Assembly (NCBI GenBank): GCA_018004935.1 | Contig: JAGNBF010000026.1 | Span: 28,249 to 73,912 of the forward strand | Origin: Chloroflexota bacterium | Lineage (GTDB): Bacteria > Chloroflexota > Anaerolineae > Promineifilales > Promineifilaceae | Direction: 5' to 3' | DNA length: 45,664 bases | Shown here: positions 1 through 6,730 of the stretch, in pieces | Layout: every line of letters begins with the position of its first letter | How positions within the stretch are numbered: position 1 is the stretch's first letter | Position numbers and translations under genes: made by a program | The notes under the pieces: generated by a model | Seen by the model: the letters and a program-made list of their open reading frames with translations, nothing else | What the model was told of the DNA's origin: nothing | The model's database searches: none

Positions 1-405
1 GCGGGTTCTGCGGCCGCGGCCGGTTCGGCTGGTTCTTCTGTGGCGGAGAGGCCACTGAGCCAGTCGGGTAGTGTATCTTCACTGGCGGGAGCGTCGTCGT
101 CGCTGGGTTCGGGTAGGGTGAACCAGGAGGGTTCTGCGGCCGCGGCTGATTCGGCTGGTTCTTCTGTGGCGGAGAGGCCACTGAGCCAGTCGGGTAGTTT
201 ATCTTCACTGGCGGGAGCGTCGTCGTTGCTGGGTTCGGGTAGGGTGAACCAGGAGGGTTCTGCGGCCGCGGCCGATTCGGCTGGTTCTTCTGTGGCGGAG
301 AGGCCACTGAGCCAGTCGGGTAGTTTATCTTCACTGGCGGGAGCGTCGTCGTTGCTGGGTTCGGGTAGGGTGAACCAGGAGGGTTCTGCGGCCGCGGCCG
401 GTTTC
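1..405 (-). repeat. 126-bp in-frame tandem repeat, more than three copies
   Basis: The unit repeats with a period of exactly 126 bp (octamer positions 10, 136, 262, 388), which is 42 codons, so the frame is kept. Copies differ at only a few bases. Each unit encodes one PDWLSGL motif, one PSWFTLPEPS-like segment and one run of four alanines made by the GCGGCCGC octamer. The array continues beyond the left edge. It ends near 405, where sequence changes to single-copy PDWL spacers. Confidence 0.95.
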
Positions 406-2195
406 TGACCGATAGCTGATTCATTTAACCAATCGGGTAGATCAACCGCCTGTGGAGGAGCATCCGTTGTGGACGGTGTTCCCAGATCATTTAACCAATC
501 CGGTAAATCCACCGGACTGGCCGGTGCCGAGGCCGTTTGGGTTTCTCTAGGTGTGTCGGCAAGATCGTTTAACCAATCGGGTAGATCCGCTGAGTTGGGG
601 ACAGGCGTAGGGGATGATGTGACAGGAGCCAGATTATCCATCCAATTTGGCGATTCTGCCTGGACGGTATTGGTCTTATCGGTCACGTTTATACCAGTGA
701 GATCCCCAAACCAGTCTGGCAGTCCCAATGGCCCACTTGAAGCGAATGGGGGCTGTTCTGTATCGGCGAGAGAGTTTAGCCAATCCGATAACTGTTCATT
801 GCCGGGGGTAGTGGGGGATGGTTCATGATTAAGCCAATCGGGAACGGTCTCTTGGGGACGAGTTTCCACGGGGACCGGGGCATGTAGGGCTTCTTCCTCG
901 AATGTACTACTCATCCAATCCGGGATGCCTGGGGGAGCATCTGTTTTATGATCGTATATCCACTCATCTTCCTGACTTTGGGCGGGTGTATCCTGTGCTG
1001 GTACAGCGGGCAGGTCGGTTGTCGCCGTAAATGGTGGAAACAGGCTGTTATCATCCAGGACTTCGGAGAGCCAGCCGGGTAATTGTGATTCTTCGGCCAG
1101 AGGGGATGAGTCAACTGGGGGTAAATCTTCGGCCAGGGTGAGAGATTCTGGCTGATCGCCGCCTGCGACTTCGCGGAGCCAATCTAAAACATCTGCTCGA
1201 TCGCGGCCGCCTAAATCCTCTGTGTTTGAAGTGGTTAAGGCCTGAAGCCATTCGGGGGGGGTATCTTTTCCCCCAGAAGGCAAAGTCAGGGAAAAGGCAC
1301 TGTCGTTGCCCAGGGTGTTATCACCAAATGAATCGTCGGCGAAGCCTAATTCATCTACCCAATCAGAGACACCGGTTAGAACAATGTCTTCTTCCGTTAC
1401 CTTATCTAGTTTTACCAACTGAATTTGTTGGGGTACGGCAATGGCCCCATCTGTGGTAAAGGCGTGGCCTACGGGGGTGTCTTCGTTGAGTGTGGCGGCG
1501 GTAGGGAGGACGACGGCACGGAGTTTTTGCAAATATTCCTGGGCTTCGTCAATTCTGCCGGTCATCAGCCAGATTTCTGAAAGGATGGCATTGGCTTTGA
1601 TACAGTAGGGCACGGTTTCCAATAGTTGAAGACAGACTTCAACGGCATCTACGCGTTGGTCATCGCGCCATAAGGCTTCGGCTAAAAGCACCTGAACATC
1701 TATGCGGTCAGGTTGTTCTTTGAGGACGGTGCGTAATTCGCCAATGGCTTGCTGGTACAGTTCCGCGTGGAAATGGATGCGGGCCAGAGCACTGGTGTTA
1801 AGGTGCAGTTCTCGCGTTTTTAGTCCGCCATCGCGCCAGGCGTAGAGGTCACGAAGTTCATGTTGGATGGTGGTGTTGTAAGGTTGGGTTTCGTAGGCGC
1901 GTTCCATGTGCCAGATGGCTTCGTTCATCAGTTCTTCAGCTTTATAAACGATGGCCAGGCCCACATGGGCGACGAAATCTTCGGGATCGGTGCTGAGGAT
2001 ACGTTGAAAGATATCGGCGGCACTGACGAATTCGTGTTGTTCGAGGAAGGCTTTGCCTAATAAGCGGTAGGCTTCGATATACCGAGGATATTGGCGCAGG
2101 ATGTGTTTACAATGAGCCACCGCTTCGGTAAGTCGGTTGTCATCGAGTAGTTTTTCTATATCGTTGAGATAGGCTTGTAAGGTAGTTTGGGTCAC
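1..2195 (-). CDS. TPR protein with C-terminal P-D-W-L motif array (partial, runs off the left end)
   Basis: About 731 codons are visible and the C-terminus lies outside the window. The likely start is GTG at 2193-2195, because the frame upstream meets TAA after five codons with no ATG. The first roughly 240 residues are helical repeats of TPR type (for example AYRLLGKAFLEQ and AEALWRDDQRVDAVEVC). The rest is acidic, Ser/Thr/Pro/Ala-rich linker studded with about a dozen short motifs of the form (L/I/V)PDW(L/F/M), such as LPDWLNDL, IPDWM and LPDWF. The last visible part is a perfect-period 42-residue repeat. I see no signal peptide or membrane segment. TPRs suggest a protein-protein scaffold; the PDWL motifs look like short linear docking motifs. 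Function is unknown. Proteins of this layout are common in Chloroflexota, so the family is recognisable but not assigned. Confidence 0.8.
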   Translation of the reverse strand, partial: MTQTTLQAYLNDIEKLLDDNRLTEAVAHCKHILRQYPRYIEAYRLLGKAFLEQHEFVSAADIFQRILSTDPEDFVAHVGLAIVYKAEELMNEAIWHMERAYETQPYNTTIQHELRDLYAWRDGGLKTRELHLNTSALARIHFHAELYQQAIGELRTVLKEQPDRIDVQVLLAEALWRDDQRVDAVEVCLQLLETVPYCIKANAILSEIWLMTGRIDEAQEYLQKLRAVVLPTAATLNEDTPVGHAFTTDGAIAVPQQIQLVKLDKVTEEDIVLTGVSDWVDELGFADDSFGDNTLGNDSAFSLTLPSGGKDTPPEWLQALTTSNTEDLGGRDRADVLDWLREVAGGDQPESLTLAEDLPPVDSSPLAEESQLPGWLSEVLDDNSLFPPFTATTDLPAVPAQDTPAQSQEDEWIYDHKTDAPPGIPDWMSSTFEEEALHAPVPVETRPQETVPDWLNHEPSPTTPGNEQLSDWLNSLADTEQPPFASSGPLGLPDWFGDLTGINVTDKTNTVQAESPNWMDNLAPVTSSPTPVPNSADLPDWLNDLADTPRETQTASAPASPVDLPDWLNDLGTPSTTDAPPQAVDLPDWLNESAIGQKPAAAAEPSWFTLPEPSNDDAPASEDKLPDWLSGLSATEEPAESAAAAEPSWFTLPEPSNDDAPASEDKLPDWLSGLSATEEPAESAAAAEPSWFTLPEPSDDDAPASEDTLPDWLSGLSATEEPAEPAAAAEP

Positions 2196-2349
2196 GCCAT
2201 GCCTGAGGTGTTAGGGGTTATTGGTGTTTGAGGTATTCAGGTAACGATTCAGTTGTTGGGTGGGAGGATGATTGACAGTTGATCCGTTACGCGAGCATAA
2301 CAATACCAATGACCGATAACAGCTTGAGTTTTGAGCCAGGGAGAGAGTC

Positions 2350-2529
2350 ATGAGGAGACGGGTAGATTTTCTCTGGCTCTATTACTGTACTCTCGACTTT
2401 CGTAAACGTTACCATAAGGATTTTGTGGTGCAGGTAAGAGGGGGCAGGGTAAAACTGATTGTTATTGTCGTAACCCTGTTATTTCTGGTCTGTAGCCACA
2501 TTCTTTATGTCATGTGTTATGGTAACTAA
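2350..2529 (+). CDS. Possible small membrane protein, 59 aa
   Basis: ATG at 2350 is preceded by a purine-rich GGGAGAGAG stretch that could be a ribosome binding site, and the frame runs 60 codons to TAA at 2527-2529. The product has a very basic start (MRRRVDF), more Arg/Lys residues to about position 35, then one strongly hydrophobic segment (about residues 36-57, containing VKLIVIVVTLLFLVCSH). This fits a single-pass inner-membrane peptide with its N-terminus inside. It sits alone between two minus-strand genes, pointing the other way. I recognise no family. It could equally be a chance open frame; codon use gives no strong support. Confidence 0.35.
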   Translation: MRRRVDFLWLYYCTLDFRKRYHKDFVVQVRGGRVKLIVIVVTLLFLVCSHILYVMCYGN

Positions 2530-2543
2530 ATTTGTCTGATTTT

Positions 2544-3578
2544 TCAACTACCAGAGAGATGGAGTTGTTTAAGGGCAGATAGCAAATCAGTCACATTGGT
2601 TTCAGGTTTATTAAGGGGACCGAGAGGGTCAATGATTTGGTCGCGGCCGCGTAGGGCATAGAGTGAATTTAGTACGCCACCAGACAGGGCTTCGAGAAAA
2701 TAGCCCCCTTCAAGAATGAAGAGAATACGGCCCTGGCAAAGGGTTTCGGCCATTTGCACCAGAGAACGAGCGATGTGAGCGTAACCAGTGAGTGATAACC
2801 CGGCGGAAGCCAGGGGATCCGCCCAGTGGGCGTCGTAACCGGCTGAGACAATGATGAATTGTGGCTTGAACGCGGCCGCGGCCGGGCCAATCAATTCGTC
2901 AAAAACTCGTCTGTAGCCGTTGTCACCTACACCTGGTGGCAGGGGAACATTCAGGGTTGTACCACGGCCCAGACCAATTCCCAGTTCACGGGCACTACCG
3001 GTTCCGGGATAGAAATAGCCGGTATAAATATGAGTGGAGACAAAGAGGACGCTTGGATCATCGTAAAAGATATCCTGAGTGCCGTTGCCATGGTGAACAT
3101 CAAAGTCTACGATGAGTACACGTTGTAGGCCGTGGGTGAGTTGAGCATGGCGTGCCGCGGCCGCGGCGTTGTTAAACAGACAGAAGCCGCCAAACATCTT
3201 TTTTTCTGCATGGTGCCCGGGTGGCCGCACGAGAACCATGCCATTCCGTGCGCGGCCGCATATGATTTCATCCACCCCTTTGCACGCTGAGCCGACCGCA
3301 TCCAAAGCCAGGTCATAACTTTCCATTGTGGCATAGGTATCGGCATCTAAGCGGCCTCCACCCTGCAATGAAGTATAACGAATAAATCCAATCAGCTCTT
3401 CGGTGTGCACCCGACGCACCTGCTCAGGGGAGGCTCTTGTCGGATCCATGAGCTGTAGGTCCGGCAAAATGTGGCATTGTTCCAGGTGTTGCATGATAGC
3501 CTGAACACGCCCCGCGTGCTCAGGGTGATGAGGAAAGGTATGGCCTAAAGCGGGTGCGTTGATGAGGAGCGTGGTCAT
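2544..3578 (-). CDS. Histone deacetylase / acetylpolyamine amidohydrolase family protein
   Basis: The 344-aa protein carries all family hallmarks: RPPGHHA (residues 118-124, active-site His pair), GFCLFNNAA (131-139), DFDVHHGNGTQ (158-168, zinc-binding Asp and His), SAGYDAH (245-251, zinc-binding Asp) and EGGY (290-293, catalytic Tyr). Bacterial members remove acetyl groups from proteins, polyamines or small molecules in the cytoplasm; the substrate cannot be told here. Length is normal for the class II-like and AcuC-like bacterial group. The gene stands alone. A TATAAT box lies 8 nt upstream of the ATG, suggesting a leaderless or near-leaderless transcript. Four GCGGCCGC octamers fall in the gene. 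It lies near acetyl-CoA synthetase, the reverse side of acetyl metabolism, but on a separate transcript. Confidence 0.93.
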   Translation of the reverse strand: MTTLLINAPALGHTFPHHPEHAGRVQAIMQHLEQCHILPDLQLMDPTRASPEQVRRVHTEELIGFIRYTSLQGGGRLDADTYATMESYDLALDAVGSACKGVDEIICGRARNGMVLVRPPGHHAEKKMFGGFCLFNNAAAAARHAQLTHGLQRVLIVDFDVHHGNGTQDIFYDDPSVLFVSTHIYTGYFYPGTGSARELGIGLGRGTTLNVPLPPGVGDNGYRRVFDELIGPAAAAFKPQFIIVSAGYDAHWADPLASAGLSLTGYAHIARSLVQMAETLCQGRILFILEGGYFLEALSGGVLNSLYALRGRDQIIDPLGPLNKPETNVTDLLSALKQLHLSGS

Positions 3579-4010
3579 AGGTGTGGATTATAACACGAAA
3601 TAAAAAAAGGGATGCGGCCGCGACTATTACTATCTCCGGTGATTGCATCTGCGGGTTTTTCCCCTCCCTCTGGGATCGTTGGGGGATGGGTCTTCAGCCG
3701 GGGCTTACTCAATCTGTTACTGCCAACAAAATGTCATTTTATGACTGTGGTAAGTATGCCTTCTGGGGTGAGGGACTCCGAGTAGGCAATCGCCCTCTAA
3801 CCAAGTGGCTCTAATTTGGCTACTTTTTTGACCTCCGGTAGAATTTTGCGGTAGCCCCTGTTTGGCGAGAAGCCCCGCAAGTGTCAAGGTAGGTAAAATG
3901 AATCGTCTGTACCCTGGTTGATGTTTTTCTTAAGGGAGAAGAGACAAAATACTGCTTTGCTCGTTGCGGCCGCGAACGAGGCTCCCACATTACCCCAAAG
4001 AGGAGATATT
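3579..4010. other. Intergenic region between divergent HDAC-like gene and hppA
   Basis: This 432-bp stretch holds the HDAC-side -10 box and two GCGGCCGC octamers (3614, 3966), two of only three found outside genes. The hppA ribosome binding site lies at its right end. Frames that stay open through it (for example 3581-3814 plus, and the 31-codon upstream extension of hppA from 3918) show no recognisable protein and no ribosome binding site. Confidence 0.5.
3587..3592 (-). promoter_or_regulatory. -10 box just upstream of the HDAC-like gene
   Basis: On the minus strand TATAAT is followed by 8 nt and then the ATG at 3578. Transcription from this box would begin at or within a base or two of the start codon. 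No good -35 hexamer is visible 16-18 nt upstream. Confidence 0.4.
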
Positions 4011-6299
4011 ATGTCTGATCTGAATAGTTTTGAGAATATCGCTATCTACACCGTTTTGGGCATAGCCATATTAGGGTTGGCTTATGCCGTCTTCCTACGG
4101 CAACAGATTTTGCGGGAAGACAAAGGAACGGCCAAAATGCTAGAGGTCTGGGGTTGGATCAAAGACGGAGCCAACGCCTACCTCAGCAAACAACTCCGCT
4201 CCATCTTGCCCCTTATCGCTGTACTCACAATTGCCCTCTTCTTTTCCGTATATATCGTTCCCCCTTCCGCCGAAGCCATTGAACATTTCAAGGGTTCCAC
4301 CGAAGACCAGGTTCGCCTTTACATCGGTATCTGGCGTGCGGTTGCTTTTATTATGGGGGCCGGTTTCTCCCTTACCGTAGGCCAGATTGGTATGCGTATG
4401 GCTGTGGAAGCCAATGTGCGTGTGGCCGCCGAATCCCGCAAATCCTTCTCCGGCGCCCTCCGCATTGCTTACCGGGCCGGTACGATTACCGGTATGCTCA
4501 CCGACGGGTTGGGCCTCTTTGGCGGAACCATTATCTTTATCTTCCTGGGCAAAGCCGCCCCTGATGCCCTGTTAGGGTTCGGTTTTGGGGGAACACTCCT
4601 GGCCCTCTTCATGCGGGTGGGTGGTGGTATCTTCACCAAAGCCGCCGACGTAGGCGCGGACCTGGTGGGTAAAGTCGAATCCAATCTGGAAGAAGATGAC
4701 CCCCGCAACGCCGCTGTTATCGCTGACCTCGTCGGCGACAACGTGGGTGACTGTGCCGGTATGGCCGCCGACATCTTTGAATCCTACGAAGTGACCATCG
4801 TTTCCGGTTTGATCCTCGGTCTGGCTCTGACCGCGCTAACCGGCCACAGCGAATGGATCGTCTTCCCCCTCATCGTGCGCGGGATCGGCGTTCTCTCGTC
4901 TATCATCGGTACTTACATCGTTAAAACCCCCGAAAAAGAAGCTATGGGCGATGCCATGGGGGCCATCTTCCGGGGTTTCCTCTCCTCGGCCGCTATCTCT
5001 GTGGTTCTGTTTGCTCTGGCGGGCTGGTATTACATGGGTGTTCTGGCCGGAGATAACCCGGTTCCCGGTGGCTGGTGGCGACCTGTCCTGGCTGTGGCCG
5101 TGGGGGTGGGTCTGGCTATCTTGATTGACCGGGTTACTGAATATTTCACCGGTACACATGGCAAACCAGTCAAAGATATTGTCCGTTCGATGGGTGGTGG
5201 CCCCGCGACCACGATTCTTTCCGGTCTGGTGCAAGGGTATGAAAGTGCGGTCTGGTCTGTGTTGGTTATCGCTGGCACCATTTTCTCCTCGATCCTTATC
5301 TTCTCTGGTGTGGGCGAAGAAGGTCAACAAACTGCTTACATTTTATATGGTGTAGCCCTGACCGGTATCGGCATGTTGACCCTGACGGGTAACAATGTGG
5401 CTATGGACTCTTTTGGCCCGATTTCGGATAACGCCAGCGGGATTGGCGAAATGGCGGGAATGGATGAAAAGGCCCGCCGCATTATGACCGAGTTGGATGC
5501 TGTGGGTAACACCACCAAAGCCATCACCAAAGGGGTGGCGATTGGGTCTGCGGTTATCGCCGCTGTATCGCTCTTCGGCTCATATATCACCGATGTGTCC
5601 AAAGTGGATCCTCTGGCCCTGGCGGATGGGATTCGTATCTCCGAGCCGATTGTGTTTATTGGCATGTTGCTGGGTGGGGCGTTGCCCTGGATGTTCTCTT
5701 CCCTGGCGATTAATGCCGTGAACCGGGCCGCCCGGCTCATCGTGAATGAAGTCCGTCGTCAGTTCAAAGCTGGGGTGTTGGAGCGTAAGATTGCTCCTGA
5801 TTACCGGCAAGCGGTGGAAATTTCTACCAATGCGGCCCAGAATGAACTGATTTCGCTGGCTCTTTTGGGTGTGATTCCTCCCATCATTGTGGGTCTGTTC
5901 CTGGGGGTAGAAGCCCTGGGTGGGTTCCTGGCGGGGATTATCATCTCCGGGCAATTGCTGGCCGTGTTTATGTCTAATGCCGGTGGAGCCTGGGATAATG
6001 CCAAAAAAGTGGTGGAAGATGAACCCAAGAAACCAAAGGAAAATTTGGGTAAAAACTCTGAGCGGCACAAGGCGGCGGTTGTGGGTGATACGGTAGGTGA
6101 TCCGTTGAAAGATACGGCTGGCCCGGCCCTGAATCCGATGATCAAGGTTGTCAACCTGGTATCGGTTATTATTGCCCCGATTGTGGTAGCCCAAACGGAA
6201 ATCAGTGTCTGGACTGTGGTGGTGGGAGCGGTTCTCCTGGCGGGTCTGGCCTGGGCGGTACGGAATAGTAAACGAGATGTGTTCTCTGAGGGGTTGTAG
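4011..6299 (+). CDS. hppA: K+-independent membrane-bound proton-translocating pyrophosphatase
   Basis: This enzyme hydrolyses pyrophosphate in the membrane and pumps protons outward. I start it at 4011 (MSDLNSF), not at the in-frame ATG at 3918, because AAAGAGGAGATATT directly precedes 4011 and the family begins with a short N-terminus and a first membrane helix. That gives 762 aa with about 16 hydrophobic segments. Pyrophosphate/Mg sites are intact: DVGADLVGKVE (213-223), DPRNAAVIADLVGDN (230-244), DCAGMAADIFESY (247-259), and near the C-terminus GDTVGDPLKDTAGP. The K+-dependence motif reads GNTTKA (499-504); Lys in place of Ala at 503 marks the K+-independent H+-pumping subclass. Convergent with acetyl-CoA synthetase, a pyrophosphate producer. 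It contains no GCGGCCGC octamer, although it is one of the longest genes here. Confidence 0.97.
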   Translation: MSDLNSFENIAIYTVLGIAILGLAYAVFLRQQILREDKGTAKMLEVWGWIKDGANAYLSKQLRSILPLIAVLTIALFFSVYIVPPSAEAIEHFKGSTEDQVRLYIGIWRAVAFIMGAGFSLTVGQIGMRMAVEANVRVAAESRKSFSGALRIAYRAGTITGMLTDGLGLFGGTIIFIFLGKAAPDALLGFGFGGTLLALFMRVGGGIFTKAADVGADLVGKVESNLEEDDPRNAAVIADLVGDNVGDCAGMAADIFESYEVTIVSGLILGLALTALTGHSEWIVFPLIVRGIGVLSSIIGTYIVKTPEKEAMGDAMGAIFRGFLSSAAISVVLFALAGWYYMGVLAGDNPVPGGWWRPVLAVAVGVGLAILIDRVTEYFTGTHGKPVKDIVRSMGGGPATTILSGLVQGYESAVWSVLVIAGTIFSSILIFSGVGEEGQQTAYILYGVALTGIGMLTLTGNNVAMDSFGPISDNASGIGEMAGMDEKARRIMTELDAVGNTTKAITKGVAIGSAVIAAVSLFGSYITDVSKVDPLALADGIRISEPIVFIGMLLGGALPWMFSSLAINAVNRAARLIVNEVRRQFKAGVLERKIAPDYRQAVEISTNAAQNELISLALLGVIPPIIVGLFLGVEALGGFLAGIIISGQLLAVFMSNAGGAWDNAKKVVEDEPKKPKENLGKNSERHKAAVVGDTVGDPLKDTAGPALNPMIKVVNLVSVIIAPIVVAQTEISVWTVVVGAVLLAGLAWAVRNSKRDVFSEGL

Positions 6300-6324
6300 G
6301 GAATGGTGTATTGGTTATTGTTCT

Positions 6325-6412
6325 TGGAGTTTAGAGTTCAGAGCCAGAGCTAGAGGGTTTTCCAGAGTAATTTCCTCTCGCGCTATCCTCCCGCTCTAAA
6401 TTCCAGTTGGAG
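6325..6412 (+). repeat. Dispersed intergenic repeat, copy A (uninterrupted)
   Basis: The stretch from GGAGTTTAGAGTTCAGAG to CGCTCTAAATTCCAG has the same arms and middle as the reverse complement of 14375-14576. In this copy the middle is continuous (CCAGAGCTAGAGG), whereas the other copy carries a 102-bp insertion at this point. The arms (GAGTTTAGAG and CTCTAAATTC) form an imperfect inverted repeat. Confidence 0.8.
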
Positions 6413-6459
6413 AGCATATAACCATAAACCATGACGAACCTGTGCGTGGTGGAGTTGGT

Positions 6460-6495
6460 TGAGCTTGTCGAAACCAACGGCCTTCGGCAAGCTCA
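6460..6495. repeat. Small palindromic repeat (TGAGCTTGTCGAA type)
   Basis: TGAGCTTGTCGAA pairs with TTCGGCAAGCTCA across a 10-nt loop, with one G-T mismatch. A related copy with the same CTTGTCGAAG/CTTCGACAA arms occurs at 33014-33092. Confidence 0.75.
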
Positions 6496-6563
6496 GGCCC
6501 CGTTTTCCTTACCTGTTAGAAATAAAGGTATGGTTCAAAAGTTGGCAAACGGTGCATAACAGT

Positions 6564-6618
6564 TTGTAGGGCGATTTTGTAAATTGCCCACGAGACGATT
6601 TATAAAATCGTCCTACAA
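6564..6618. repeat. Imperfect 21-bp inverted repeat
   Basis: TTGTAGGGCGATTTTGTAAAT pairs with ATTTATAAAATCGTCCTACAA at 19 of 21 positions, with a 13-nt spacer. It lies in the intergenic region 6300-6730 between convergent hppA and acs and encodes nothing. Confidence 0.8.
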
Positions 6619-6650
6619 ATTTGTAAACCTGATCTGAACCATGCCGAAAT

Positions 6651-6682
6651 AAAAAGGGACACCGGAAAGGTGTCCCTTTTTT
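6651..6682. terminator. Bidirectional intrinsic terminator between hppA and acs
   Basis: AAAAAGGGACACC, a short GGAAA loop, then GGTGTCCCTTTTTT forms a perfect strong hairpin. It has a T-run on the plus strand and, by symmetry, on the minus strand. It lies 350 bp after hppA and 50 bp after acs, so it can serve both convergent transcripts. Confidence 0.9.
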
Positions 6683-6730
6683 GTTGCTTGTTGTGTGGTT
6701 GCCGGAGGGGGAGTTTTAATCGCTCAAGAT

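Noticed and set aside
1-405. CRISPR-like repeat array
   Set aside because: The 126-bp units are contiguous, in-frame and coding, with no spacers.
3581-3814. 77-codon plus-strand frame upstream of hppA
   Set aside because: No ribosome binding site, no conserved features, and it lies in the promoter region of the divergent HDAC-like gene.
3918-4010. N-terminal 31-residue extension of the pyrophosphatase
   Set aside because: No ribosome binding site precedes 3918, while a strong one precedes 4011, and family members start near there.
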